Source: Selaginella tamariscina
Lineage: Eukaryota > Streptophyta > Lycopodiopsida > Selaginellales > Selaginellaceae
Direction: 5' to 3'
Assembly (NCBI GenBank): GCA_003024785.1
Contig: PUQB01000043.1
Span: forward strand, 1-64,000
DNA: 64,000 nucleotides
Below the pieces are notes generated by a model. The model saw nothing but the letters and a program-made list of their open reading frames with translations. It did not search any database and was not told the origin of the DNA. The translations under genes and the position numbers were made by a program. Below, in pieces: positions 12,345-25,457 of the stretch; the stretch's first letter is position 1; the number at the start of each line of letters is the position of its first letter.

Positions 12345-12536
12345 GATGATCACTCTGGTGATTAAGATCCAGGGTGTTAGATCACGATGTCCACGCTGGC
12401 TGTTGATGTGGCAAAGGGGACGTGAGAGTTACCTACATGGTTAGTTTTCCTTAATCTCTTGTACAGAGAGTAGTCCTCAGATTTTCTCAGGCTGCTCGTT
12501 TTCCATTCAATTAATGCCGGGCCTCTGTGCCCGGCT
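12345..12536. other. GC-richer island of unknown origin
   Basis: About 190 bp with markedly higher GC than the surrounding AT-rich DNA. It contains TGTTAGATCACGATGTCC and ends near CCGGGCCTCTGTGCCCGG. The TGTTAG start resembles a plant LTR, so a solo LTR or other short mobile remnant is possible, but I could not find a matching end or target duplication. It directly abuts the lectin relic at 12537. Confidence 0.3.
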
Positions 12537-12840
12537 CCAATCTTGTTAAGAAAATCAGTTCAGCAGTCTATTTACTCTTAGTATCGGTCAGTTCCTTTAA
12601 TAAGTCGGAGGGCATAAATATTCTTTGAAGATGCCACTGCAGGCAATGTTTCAGACTACCACAGGAGCATATGAATAAAATGAGGAAAAATAACCTTATT
12701 ATTTTAAATTTTTTGAAACATTATTTCAACAAGCAATTAATCTGATTCATTACTTTAAATTAAATTATATAATTATCTCATTTAAATATATAACATATAT
12801 TATTAAATAATATTTTTAAAACGATAAAGCACAGTGTAAG
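12537..12840 (+). pseudogene. Relic of L-type lectin exon 1 and intron (copy of the 22.2-kb region)
   Basis: Positions 12537-12663 align with 22175-22340 (ATCTTGTTAA, GTTCAGCAGTCT, TTTAATAAGTCGGAG, GATGCCACTGCAG), with about 40 bp missing from the middle. AT-rich sequence after 12665 weakly resembles the intron after 22393. It corresponds to the N-terminal beta-strands of a legume-lectin domain but encodes nothing intact. With 2375-3443 it is the second displaced fragment of the same LecRK locus. Confidence 0.7.
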
Positions 12841-13126
12841 TAAATAAGATTTAAAGGAGAATAGCCCCGTCAAATTAAAATAATGCAACATAATTAATTA
12901 TTATTATGCTGTGCTTTTCATTAAAGTAGTTAATTGAATTAAAAAGAAATTACTAGTGCACAAGTTTGATTTAACCAGTTATTAAAAAGGATTTTTACAT
13001 ATGTATGTTATAAATAATGTATGTAATGAAGGTGCATCTACTTAATTCAAAAAATATGTTAAATCCCTAATTCTTTAGTGACTTCATTGTTATTTTCTTA
13101 TATAAATCATAGTTATAATTTACTAT

Positions 13127-13157
<31 letters not shown>

Positions 13158-15480
13158 TATAATATATATACACGATTATAAGGAAATCTTTTCTCTCTCT
13201 TTCTCTCTCTTTATATATAAATAAATATATAAATTTTTATACATATGGAAACTGATGTATATTGATATGTATATATTTAAATTTAAATATAACATTATGC
13301 ATATTTTATTAATCTCTTACAAAATTCATTGCATTTTTAATAGTACATGGTTACTCTAAATGAAATAATATTAATTATATAGAGAGACACACGCACATTT
13401 ATGTATGTTTACACACTAGACACACTAGAAGACTGCATATTATACACATTAATGGATTTTTTAATGTTCTTTTTATAAAATAAAATGACCCTGGGCATTG
13501 CCTCACTTGTATTTATTTCATTATAAATTAAAAATATAAAACTTAATTAATTAACCTTGGTACACATTTATTTAATTATGTTTGATTATCATACAATCAA
13601 GCAAAATTGCCCAATTATTTGGCTACCAAAAAAAACTATATAGATGCTATTAGGTGCCACATACATTATAAATAATAAATAATCAGTAAATGAAAAATAA
13701 ACTCACAGTAGAATAAATCATTTCTTATAATTATATTAGTTAAGGCAATTAATTATGCACTAGTGAAAAGTGGGCCTAAGTTTTTTATTGTTAAAAAGTG
13801 TAGTTTAACTATCTATTCATTTAATTTATAAAACCCAAAATTCATATAAAATCTAAATGTGAGCCTAATCAAAACCTAAATTTTTAACTCACATGGCCTA
13901 ATCAATTCTCACATAAACTTTCCTTGTTAAACCAATCAGTTGATTATATTTTAAAAAAATATTAGCACTAAGAATCTTCATAAACACTCAATCTAATAGT
14001 TATTATATATCCTAAATGCACATGGCCCCATCCAACCACCATCAAATTTACATGGCCTATCTGACATGTTTCATTAAATCCTTAAGACATGGCCCATTCG
14101 ACATGTTTAATTAAATCTTCAGCATAGAGGACTTGTGAGAAAGTCCTTGACGCCAAGGATTTTTTGAAATTTTTTTGGGTGGACATGGATCCATTGCTTT
14201 TTCGCATGTGAAACAAGAAAATTGTCCACAAACAACAAAGGAACCCTTGAGAATGAGACAATCAAATAACCTCACTATAACACCAAAGTCAAAAAAATGG
14301 TGAAGTTCCAAAAAAAAAACAAGTGAACAAGTAGTGCATAAATTCTTTTGCATGTAAATTAATATGTATATTTTTTATATTTATACATAACTAAGGTATA
14401 TATTCTAGGAACTAATGTGTCACTTTGCATGTTAGTTCTCATAATAACATTAGAAAATTTCGTTTTCCAATAATAAAGAACTCTACAAGGAGCATCAAAA
14501 TCAGTTGACTATATATGTTGTTCATCTTCAACAGAAACTGTGACCTAAATAATAAGCACTTCCTAGACTGTAAATATATTCCTTCACCTTTCATATTATA
14601 CCTCAACATCAAAGACATTGATGGTAAGCACCATGAAGAAAGTTTTGCATGAACAATATTGTTCTAATAATTTTCAACACTCAGGTGATTTAAAAGAATA
14701 TTCTTCACACAAACAGTATGGTTGTGTACTCCTACAGCACAATGTGTATGGAATGGCACACAAAATAGTCACCCCCACTATTTAGTATACTTTATTAGTA
14801 AAAATTTCAACTTACTAATGCTTTTTAATATATATTTGGTTCGTGGAAAATATAGGTATGCTTAAAAGGCAATTAAAATCACTCTTAAACAAAAATAAGA
14901 ATCAAATTTTTAATAACTAAAAACTTTAATTATTTAATTAGCATTTATTAATAATTAATTTATTATATATTATAATATTATAATTTAGTTTTAATCTATT
15001 TACTTTTCTTATTGCATTAATTAATTGGGTCTAATTTATAAAAAAAAATTAAATAAATAATGTTTAAAAACTAATAATGTTTTAAAAGATTGTGAACATA
15101 TTCCGATAGTAGTATTTTAAAATAATTGTAAGTTATTAATTATTCTTATTTTACCATTGTATGCCCATTTTTCTTGAAAGGTGTTTTTAAGATAGGTAAA
15201 ATGAAATGAGCAAGTAGACAATGACACTGGTTCAAGATGTAATACTGGAAAGAGTGGACTCAATTCTGGTTTATGTGATGGGGAATGTGGCCGGTGTGTT
15301 AAGAAAACTTCCTTGTTAGATATCAGAGACAAAGAGTGGCAAAATTTAAATTCATGAGTAATGGCTGCGGAGGTGGTGGTCTAGGCCTATTTTATTGCGT
15401 ACACGTGGATGTGGAAAAACTGTTGTAGAAAATTGGGGGGTCGTTGCTCTGTCATGGGGGCACAAACTAGATGAGATGCA
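12841..15480. other. AT-rich gene-free block
   Basis: No gene recognised. Holds a long (TA)n tract at 13125-13168, a (CT)n tract near 13190-13212, and a diverged direct repeat of about 45 bp near 14050-14118 (CATGGCC..GACATGTTT.ATTAAATC, twice). Long A and T runs make chance open frames frequent. Confidence 0.5.
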
Positions 15481-15489
15481 GATATTATA

Positions 15490-17560
15490 GTGAAGAAGGG
15501 GGAGTTTTATATGATGGAGCAAAAACGTGATGAAAGTGTTGAGCATTTTATCACCCTTTTAAAACATAAAGTTGCTAAAATTCAGGTGAATTCCAAAGTA
15601 GCGGTCGAGAATATGAGTTATTGGGTATGCCTTTTAAAGGCTTGTGGAATCCACATTGAAATCTCATCTATGCTTTGATAATGAAGCAAGAGATTTCTCA
15701 TGAAGAATTGTGTACGGAATTGGCACAATTCGATAAGACAATGACAATTAATTCTGGTGACCTGGAATTGCAACAATGACCAAAGGTTTCAAGAGGAGTA
15801 AGGACTATATGGGAGCAACTTGGTCCCAAAGGCGTTTGTTCAAAGTCCAGCTAGCTTCACGTGATAGTGATGTGAAGGATAAATTTGAGAAGCCTTGGGA
15901 TTTCAATCTATGTTGTGGCACTTTGTAGAAAGTTGGCCATCTATCTTGTGACTATGAGGTGAAGAGACAACGTCGAGAAGCACGTCAACAAACTAAAATT
16001 GCTCAGAGAAGTTTGATAAATTTAAGAATCGTTATCAATAAGATGACGAGGAGGAGGATGATGAACGTGACTTTTGTTTTAGATAAGGGCCTGCATCATG
16101 GATGACTAGAGCATTATATTGACATACAATGTCACATGCCTTAATATGGTTGGATTGTGCTGCTAGCAATCACTCAACCTTTTTTAGGCAGCTATTTGTT
16201 ACATTTAAACATTGTTGGGGACAATTTTTCTAACAAATGATAGGCATTTCGAGTGGAAGGTGTAGGAACAATTCAAGTCAAACTTTTGATAGGTCAAGAA
16301 GTTCTTCATAACATATGTCTGGTATATTCCCCAATCTGGGCATTCATTGCTCAGATGATTGAGCAAGGCTTTGCAATTTAGTTTATGGACAAAGGTATTA
16401 AGATCAAGCACCTAAAGTATGGTCGTATTGCTACAGCTACAAGAGTTGGCAGGTTATTTCAATTGGATTGTGAGTTGTCCTTTCCCAATAAGGCAATGGC
16501 TACAATTGCAATAATTAATGCCAATGATGTCATGAGATTTACAATAGTTAAGTTTTTGGTAATGAAGGTTGATGCTTATCGAGCTTTCAAGACGTTTAAG
16601 TCTAAAACTGAAAGTTATTTTGACATTACAATTGAGGTCCAAAAATCTAACAGTGGTGGCAAGTTTGTTTCCACTCAATGTACTGCTTATTGTGAGGACG
16701 TTGCAATTAAGCGTTAGTTTGTAGTCTCATGGACTCTAGAGCAGAATGGTGTGGCTAAGCAAATGAACAAAAGCTGGGGAGTTGGGTAGAACCATGATCC
16801 ATGACTCTAGTTTGCCACCTACCTTTTGGGATCACACAGTTTCTACGGCGGTGTTCATGAGGAATCAAGTTTAACTACTACAATTGAGAAAGTGACTCCA
16901 TATGAAGCATGGATAGGTCATTCATCAAACGTGAAGATTCTTCATTGATTTGGTTGCCTTTGCTATGCGCATATTCCTTCGAAACTAAGAAGAAAGTTAG
17001 ATGCAAAGTCACAAAGGTGTGTGTTTATTGGATATAATAAGCAATTGTGAGTAGAGACATCATCTTCGATGAGTCTTGAGTTTATGTTTATAGAAATGAT
17101 TAGCCAACATGAGTTCTAGTTTTTGGTGTTAGTACTCAAGAACAAGATAAGCAAGTGATGAATTCCCAAATGGATGAAGATGATGGATGGCTTGACTCTA
17201 TTACCTCACAATTTTCAACCAATGGTGCTTTGACTTCAAGGGGAGTTGTACTAGCAACTACAGTGTTAGTGATTGTTCAAGCTGTGTCACAAGATCCGTT
17301 AGTGGTGTTTCCACTTGCAAATGATGAGGAAATTGTATTCTGTTTAAAGGCTGGCACAAGTGGGGAGGTCTGCATTGCAAAGCCAATTGGTTGCAAGAGG
17401 TTTCTCTCAAGTCGAGGGAGTTAACTTTTTGGAAACATTTCCCCAGTGATGAAGATGGTTTCCATTCGACTTCTTCAGCTTAGCAACAAAGTATGACTTA
17501 CTAGTGGAGCACATGGATGTTAAGACAACTTTCGTTAAAGCCTATGTTGTTAGGTTTAGC
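15490..17560 (+). mobile_element. Ty1/copia retrotransposon fossil, truncated
   Basis: Copia landmarks occur in order but out of frame. They are: a gag-like helix (VEHFITLLKHKVAKI, 15538-15580), a protease-like WLDCAASNHST (near 16150-16180; copia usually has LDSGASxHxT), integrase EQNGVAKQMNKSWG (near 16740-16780), and the integrase tail TPYEAWIGHSSNVKI, FGCLCYAHIPSKLRRKLDAK and CVFIGYN (near 16890-17040). A start-of-RT-like METF..VMKMVSIR piece lies near 17430-17470. RT and RNase H proper are missing and no LTRs are seen. It is inert and old. Confidence 0.8.
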
Positions 17561-18060
17561 ATAATACATTATACTGAAATAAGGTTGATTAATTGAAACA
17601 ATGCAAGTATTTAAGAGTGTCATGATATTGGATACTCGTCCTCTTTGCAATGTGCTTTACGAAGCATTTAATTTTAGTTAGTTTAGTTCTCATTGTTCAA
17701 TCTGAACACTTGTGAACACAATTTTATACCATAAAGGTCAATTACAAATTGATATGCTCACTATTCTTAGAAAATGTGTGATTATTCTTTTCTATGGCAC
17801 AATCCAAATGAACACATTTACAAATTGAGAGCGTGTTGAGAAAATCTGTTCATGTCAACCTTAATAATTCAATTTTATATTATAATAACGGATTCAAAAA
17901 TATGAATATAATTGTAAACTAGATTGGCCCCTAATAGTTTAGGCTAATCGCATAAAGGCTATATATACTTGTTTCTCAATATATACCCCAGGCAGAAATA
18001 CTCCTAGGCTCTTTTGGATCGAGGTCAGTATATAAGGGTATAGTTTTAGCACGTGACCAT
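17561..18060. other. AT-rich spacer after copia fossil
   Basis: No gene or RNA recognised. Confidence 0.4.
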
Positions 18061-18445
18061 GTTATGTCAATTATGTTTATTATGTCATTATTTTCTCTTC
18101 TCTTTTACATGTTGGTTATGTTAGATATATCAATTATGTTGTATACGTCGATTATGTTATATATGTTAGATATGTGTTTTAATTTTTTATTATGTTTGTT
18201 ATCTCTTCTTTCTCTCTAATCTTTCTATATGTTGGTTATGTTAGATATGTATGTTATGTTGGATTATTTAGTTATGTTAGATATGTTAGTTAAGTATATT
18301 ATGCTAATTATGTTAGATATGTTGGATATGTTGATTATGGATTATGATTATGTAAGTTATGTTAATATGTATTTTATGTCGGATGTGTTGGATACGTTAG
18401 ATATGTCGTTGGCGCGTTTGTTATGTTGGTCATGTTAGATACATT
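18060..18445. repeat. Degenerate TATGTTAGATATGTT minisatellite
   Basis: A long run of imperfect units built from TATGTTAGATATGTTGGTTA-like words, with spacing that is mostly a multiple of 3 and often 12-18 nt. The interruption near 18175-18235 contains TTTCTCTC. The units happen to be open in one frame (MLVMLDMYVMLDYLVMLDML at 18229 onward), but composition and repetition argue against a gene. Confidence 0.75.
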
Positions 18446-19172
18446 TGTAACGATCTATCTTCTCATACCAGACTTGTGGAGATTGTTTCAAGTCATACAA
18501 GGTTTTTCTTAATCGATAGACCTTGCCTTACGTTTAGGGAGCCAAATATAGACTTCTTCTTATAACTCCATAAAAGACTTATTGTACATTTTTTCACATG
18601 CATTGTATAGTGTAGCAAAAATAAGTATAAAACATGAAAAATATGATAAAGGAGGAGGTTAAGTTATAAAATTAAAAAGAATCATGAGTCATCTAAAGAA
18701 AATTATATGTGACATGGTAAAATTTAAGTTTTCACAATGGACAAGACTAACTAAATTTATTATTAATTAAAGGATTATTACTTAATATGTTGAACAAATT
18801 GAAACCATTGTTAATATGTTTTAGCATCACTTTAGTAGCTTGAGCAGTGCTAAACAGTACTACTCAAACACAAATAGTATTATTACCACTACTTGAGCTT
18901 GAGTAATATTGTTTTACACTACTTGAACTTGAGTAATATCAGCACTACTCAAACTTAATTAGTATTACTTAACACCATTTGAGCTTGAATAGTAATAAGC
19001 AATATTACTTGTGATATGGCAAAAAATGAATTATCACTAATTGAGCCTGACTGATATTATTAAATATAATTATAATCTTCTTGCAAGGTAAGAACGTGGG
19101 GTGGCTGTACAACATTGACGAGACATGAGATTAGATAAAAATAATTTTTCAACATTATATAACTTCAACAAT

Positions 19173-19212
<40 letters not shown>

Positions 19213-22138
19213 GTATATATGTATATACATGAGTGTGCGAGAGATATAAAAAAATTTAAATTATATAGAGAAAATACAGTTTTTTTTTAAGGATCCCAAT
19301 TTTTGTGCCATATGATAGATTTAATTAAAGAAAAAATGCTTTGTAATGAAAGTGTCAAAAAAAACTTTAAAGTATGGTCAATGAATGAGAATAATGCAAT
19401 CACAAGAAGATTTAAAAAAAGCTTGGGTCCATTTTTATTTTGTGTAGAAATAAAGAATTTAGCATAGGGGTGCTCATATTTAATTTTATACAAAAGAAAA
19501 CCTCATACAAGTTGCTCAAATTCCAAAAAAACAAATTATGTTAGTTGCAAGAAGTTATAAGTCCCATTACTAACTTGGTAATGTTTTATTTAATCTTATA
19601 AAGCACTTTTGTAGAACACTTGTTACAAGGATTTTCAAAATGGAAAATTTATATAACATTAATTTAAAAAATTTTAAAAACATGGGATTTTTATAAAAAT
19701 GATGTTTTTGTAATAATCTTGTAGGGTACATTTGCAAAACACTCAATATAAAGATTTTTTAAGATGGGAGAATTTGTACAATAAGAACCAATAATTATTA
19801 ACTTAATGACACCAACAAGCAATTCAAAAAGAAAGGCAAATTAATGTTTTCTATGTTAATTATAAGGTTTTTAAACATGAGATTTTTTTTAAAGATGAAT
19901 AAATGGATCCAATGTAATAAACAACATACAATGTACAAAAGGAGACAAACATATGGCACATCTCACATTAGATCTAATGAAACAAGTTCGATTAGTTACA
20001 TGAAAAGTGATTACTAAAGATGACATTCATAATTCATAATATGAAGTAGATAATTTATATAGTTTTTAGAACATTTATAAATTATTTCATCGCATATTTA
20101 TAAATGAGAAAGATTATTACATGTGTAAAATGGAAGCATTAAATGTGACACCTTCTGTTACATGCTATATTTATTTAATGATATTCCTAGTAAAGCACGA
20201 CTATGGTTTTATAGAAAAGAGGTTACACATTGTTGAACATTTAAAATATTCATTAATAACATCTAAATATAAATTGAGTAACCAATTGTAACATGTATCA
20301 ATTAATTAATAAGGAATTATAAAATTTAAACAAGGAGATATTTATTTTAAAGAAGATAGATATAAAGAATATGCTAGTTCAATCTAACATCCACAAAGAA
20401 AACTCGAAAATAAATATAGTTAATAATTTAATTTTTAATAAACTACCAACAAATATTGATAAAAAGTAGTTAAATAAATAAAAAGTCTTTCAATGCATAT
20501 AAATTACTACAAGTTGTTTATGACAAGACATATGATATATCTTTCTTAGTACAAGAATATAATATAGTCGTACATATATACATTGTGCAAATACATGTAT
20601 AATTGGAACACATGACATTTGTAAACGATTAAAGACAAATATAAGATCTTAAAAATTATCATTTATTCACGGACTCAAAAATGTCAAAGTCTTTATTTTA
20701 ATATCTTAATAAGTTTTTACACTAATGAGGGTAAAGGTGAGGAAGTTCATTTTTATATCTAGTACAAGAGTATATATAATACAAATTCATTAGTTGAAAG
20801 TATATATAATACAAATTTTTTAGTTCTAATATACGATAGTGAGGACAAAACAAGTTTTCAACTATGTAATCACTTTATGTTTGATTTTGATTTGCATTAT
20901 GAAAAGTGATATTTCAAAATTTTTAACCCAAACTTTTAAATAAATGTAATATCAGTATTAAAAAATAGATTTTAAATAACAAATGTTAATCTTTTCCTTT
21001 TTGTTTAATAAATTTATATAGAATATATTAAATATTCCTTATATTAAGAGGGAATATGCATGTATGGCATGGCCGTAAGGAAAACATACTCATAAATAGG
21101 ATTAAAATGAACAATTAAATTAAGCTTGTGAATTATTTACAAACACACTTAATACATTTTTAATTAGTATTATAAATTACCTATACTTTGGTGATATGTA
21201 TAGTTCCCAAATTATTGCTTGAGTGAAGAATATAACTAAATTTTTTATTTAAAAATGGATTAAATTTCCTCTTGTTAACATAATATTTTAAAATATTTTA
21301 GGAAAATATGTTGGTTAGGTTGCCAAAATGAATACACTCTTTTGTAAGATGAAGTGCTCAGATCGTCAATATAGACATATTATTAAGGAAAAATACATTT
21401 ATACTCCTCAAACTTTAACAAATTATAATCTTACCTTTATAGTTATAAAATCATAACTTTCGACACCCTTTAATTAGAATAATCTAGAATATTTAAGGGG
21501 TTATAAACGTTTTTATAAAGTTTAAGCTTATAAATGTAATTTTGCAAAGTTCGAGAGTAAATATATTTTCATTGTCTTTTCTAAACAGCCTTATTTTAAT
21601 TGAAGATTATCTTAACCTTACTTAAGAGCCACTTCATTGACTTCCTCCATTTCCTGGAAATGAACTCATTGTATTAAAGAATAGCACATTTTATGGAGTA
21701 TTCTACATCCAGTTGAATAGTTGACACTGAAATCCTGATGCTGGATGGGGCTCACCATAGACCTTAAATTATATGAACGCTATTGTTAATGCAATTTGAC
21801 AATAATCTTGTGTCGTAAGTGTCTGGATGCACTTGTTGCCAATGTGTGTTATGCGTTGTATGGTGTGTGTGTGTTAATTACTCGTTCAAAGTTCAAACAT
21901 GATATTTGACTTTTACAATTTCCACCACCATGTTATGGTATTAAATATATAATCTCTTTCTTTCTTACGTTTTCCGGTACCAAAACCCATCTTATCGGTG
22001 CCTTTGATAATTAAATACGCATTATAGTAATCTTGTGTCTACAGGGAGACATTATTTATTTCAACTCATTAATCCTTTTGAAATATGGGTCTGGTTCAAA
22101 GCAATTAAGGCATGTAGAATAAGGTGAGCGAGTATACA
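18446..22138. other. AT-rich gene-free block
   Basis: No gene recognised. It includes a cluster of ACTACTTGAGCTTGAGTAATA-like repeats at 18835-19060, a (CA)n(TA)n tract at 19173-19220, and A-rich DNA elsewhere. Confidence 0.5.
18835..19060. repeat. CTACTTGAGCTTGAGTAATA repeat cluster
   Basis: At least five imperfect copies of a word around CTACTT(G)A(G/A)CTTGAGTAAT, alternating with the near-complement CACTACTCAAAC, at roughly 45-55 bp spacing. The core TTGAGCTTGAGTAAT contains self-complementary segments (TCAAG/CTTGA). It may be a small satellite or a foldback remnant. Confidence 0.6.
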
Positions 22139-24556
22139 ATGGCGCTGATTCAGTCTTTAATACTGTTCTTTGTTTAACAATCTTGTTAAAAACATCGGTT
22201 CAGCAGTCTGTTAATCTTGGATTCAACTCTTTTAATAAGTCGGAGAACATAATATTCTTTGGAGATGCCACAGCAGATAATGGAGCACTTCATCTCACTA
22301 AGTACGGTGGTGATGTCGTCAGCAATGTTTCAGAATACCAGAAGAGCGTCGGACGAGCGATCTACAAGCAAGGCATCACCTTACGAACACCAGGTGATTA
22401 ATGATTTGATTTCAAATTTAGTTTTAAACATTATGTCAGTAAGCATTTTAATGGAATTATTTAAAATTAAATTAAATGAATATCTCATTTAAACATGAAT
22501 AATATATATATTATTTAAATAATGTTATAAATAATAAAATACAGTAAGTTGACTCAAAGGTAATAAAAAATTTACTGTTTAAATTACGTAAGTTCTTAGC
22601 GCTTTATTAGTGTTAAAATATGGTGTAGTTTAAATATTTATATTCATTTATGTTGTTGAGTTGAAAACGTATAATTAACGTATTTGTTTAGTAAAAAACA
22701 TACTTTAAAACCACCTAAGTTTCAATTCTTGTGAATTGCTAAGTTTAATTAAAGAACAGACAATAGCAAAAATACTTAAAAAAATATTTTTAAGATAAAT
22801 AAACTAAAACCTTTAAATAGAATATTATTATATTAAAATTTCTATAATACAGATAACAAACCAATGTCCTTTCGCACAAACTTTAGCTTCACCATCAATT
22901 CAATAGTAGGTTCACAACTGGGCATGGACTGTCATTTATCGCAGCTTCACAAAGTTCATCGACCAACCTGTGAACTATTTGAAATCATGCTACGGTGGTT
23001 GGTTGGGACTGGTGAACCTAACCACCAATAACATGCAGGCAGAGAATTCGTTGCGGTAGAGTTCGATACGTGGCAAAACACTAAGACAATCGACGGGATG
23101 GCTTCATTGATCCAGACGATAACCACGTCGGAGTGAACGTGTACAGTGTAGCTTCTGTGGCTCAAACCGGGTCGCTACAACTCAAGAACACTTTCGGCAT
23201 CGATCTAAGAGTGGGCACTTCATACTGCGTGGTGGATTCGATGGTGACAGTAACAACTTAAGAGTTTACCTCTCAACTACACAAGACCAGAAGCCATCTC
23301 AACCTGTTCTGGAGCACTCTATAAATCTTTACCAACTTAACTCCAATACAACATTCTTTGGTTTTGCTGCAGCTACTGGAAAACTATGAACTCAACACAA
23401 TACATGCTTGGTATCTCCAAACTGTGACCGGAAAACTAGCTGAAAATCACAACTCTTCCAAGTCTAAGTCTAGCTCTTTGATCGGTTTGGTTTGTAGCAA
23501 TCGTTCTCTCTATTGTCTTTTTGCGTGTTTCCTGGCTCTTCTTGTGTACACCCGGTGGCGGTTGGTACAAAGACAACCCGAGGAGGACAGGTTCCAGTCC
23601 GGTCCGAAACTGTTCCACTACAAGCAACTGAGCGAGGCCACGGGTAAGTTCAGTGAAAGGAACGTGCTGGGGAAAGGCGGTTGTGGACTGTATACAAGGA
23701 CTGGTTAGCACAGGGAAGGATCTAAGGTGGAGGTTGCAATCAAGAAATTCTCGAGAGCTCGGCACAAGGAGCGCGAGTTTAAGGCAGAGATCAACACCAT
23801 TGGGCGATTAAGTCACAGAAACCTCGTCCACTCTACGGATGGTGCCAGGAGCATGACCAGCTCTTGCTCGTGTATGAGTTCATGCCAAAGGCTAGTCTCG
23901 ACACACTTTAGAAGAGCAGAGCTCACTTGGGAAAGAAGTACAATATAGTGTGTGGAATAGCCGCAGGGTTGCATTACTTACATAAGGGTGGGAAGAGAGA
24001 GTGGTACATAGGGATATAAAGCCCAACAATATTATGCTGGATGATAACTTCAACGCGAGGATCGGGGATTTCGGACTCGCTAGAACCACTGCCCACAGTC
24101 TCACCAGCGGCCAAACGACTCATATCGCAGGCACATTTGGTTACATTGCACCAGAGCTGTCTAGGACTTACCAAACCAACCGTAGCATCTGATGTGTTTC
24201 AGGTTCTCTCTCAATCTCTCTCTCACACACACACACACTCACTCACTCAAGCACTCATTTGACAGCTTTGGAGCAGTGGTGTTAGAATTGGCATCTGGAA
24301 GGAAAGTGATGATTTGGACTTGGCTCAAGAAGAAGAAACTGCGTTACTCGTTGAGCACGCACGCCAGCTTAAGGAACAAGGGAGGCTTATGGAGTTTGGC
24401 AGACCCAGAGCTAAATGAGGATTACGACAGAATGGAAATGCAGCTGTTACTAGAGATAGGCGTGGCTTTGTACAGACCCAGAGCCAGAGTTAAGGCCGAG
24501 AATGAGACTTGTCTTGCACGCTCTCGGGAGGATATTCCGTTCCATTATGCATATTC
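22139..24556 (+). pseudogene. L-type lectin receptor kinase (LecRK), broken
   Basis: Begins at ATG 22139 with a signal-peptide start (MALIQSLILFFV) that hits a stop at once. The legume-lectin domain follows out of frame: ENIIFFGDATADNGALHLTK at 22243-22302, then an AT-rich intron (22393 to about 22860). Next come VAVEFDTWQNTKTIDG near 23050-23100 and DNHVGVNVYSVASVAQTGSL near 23115-23180. A transmembrane stretch (CLFACFLALLVY) lies near 23510-23550. Kinase motifs are VLGKGGCG (23668), VAIKKFSR (23731), [14 protein letters not shown] (24004-24045), DFGLA and GTFGYIAPE (24142). LecRKs bind extracellular ligands at the plasma membrane and signal by Ser/Thr phosphorylation. At least six frameshifts or stops occur, far more than in neighbours, so this is called a pseudogene. 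It converges tail-to-tail with the NOL11-like gene. Confidence 0.85.
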
Positions 24557-25457
24557 ATAAGAGAGAGAAATTTGAAAAATTGAGAGTTAACTTATCTCAA
24601 GGTATTCGATGATGTTTCAGACACAGCCAGTTTCCCGAAGGTAGCGGGGCTCTCTGTCAGCAGATCGTAAGACTCCCTCCAGATTGCCGATTTTCTTCTC
24701 TCCTGCCACTAAGCCGCTCACGAAACGCTGTGTAGTCTCCACTTCATCACTCACTCCTTTTCCCAGCACAATGCTCGCATATTCTTCCCTCCAAAAGAAA
24801 TTCAATCCATCGTATCACCTACACACAATATCATTAAATCACACACGCACACACGCACATACACGAACACTAAGCTAAGCTGAGCCTGGATTATACAATT
24901 TTAACAGCTTCACTGTAAGTTTAATAACATGAACGTGTATGTATGCATCCCTTCTAATGAGTCGTTATTTTGTATGCATACACAGGCACATGAACATAAC
25001 GATTGTCTGATGTGAATGTGTAAAACTATCTATGTATAAAATAAAATATGAGAGAGAGAGAGCATATCTATGAGACAAACGCATATATGTAACCAAAGGA
25101 ACTAAACCTAGTTACTAAACTAGTGCGATATTTATCGACAAAATATTTATACATACATTGAGAAACTTCTAATAGAACATAATGTGATTCTTACCATATG
25201 AGCTGACGGCAGCAGCTTGCGCTCGTCGCGACCCATCTGGCCCTTATGAGCTAGCTGCGAATCATATTTCTCCAGCCACTTGTTCAGGTAGCGTAGGGCA
25301 GAAATAACTTCGTCACCGTCCAGCTCCGAGAGTATAGCCCCAAGAACAGCCTCGTCGTGGCCAGCACCAAGGAAAATGTGCATGCATAGCTCCCATGCTG
25401 CAAACCCATCAAATGCAGCCGCCAGCTTCACGCATGCCGCTCTCCTTGCCTCAAGAT
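24259..25457. repeat. Duplicated segment, second copy at 2375-3443
   Basis: Longer copy of the duplicated block, spanning the LecRK last exon, the 3' intergenic region and the last two exons of the NOL11-like gene. It sits in its parent-gene context, so it is the likely source copy. Confidence 0.85.

Noticed and set aside
14111..14353. Minus-strand 80-residue open frame rich in Phe and Cys
   Set aside because: Composition follows from A-rich plus-strand DNA; no family match, no splice or start context.
15200..15260. Possible third relic of the LecRK 5' end (GAGCAAGTAGACAATG resembles GAGCGAGTATACAATG at 22127)
   Set aside because: Similarity covers only about 45 bp in AT-rich DNA and no lectin coding sequence follows; it could be chance.
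18229..18438. Open frame of 69 residues rich in Met, Leu and Asp
   Set aside because: It is the translation of the TATGTTAGAT minisatellite; no domain, splice context or start signal supports a gene.
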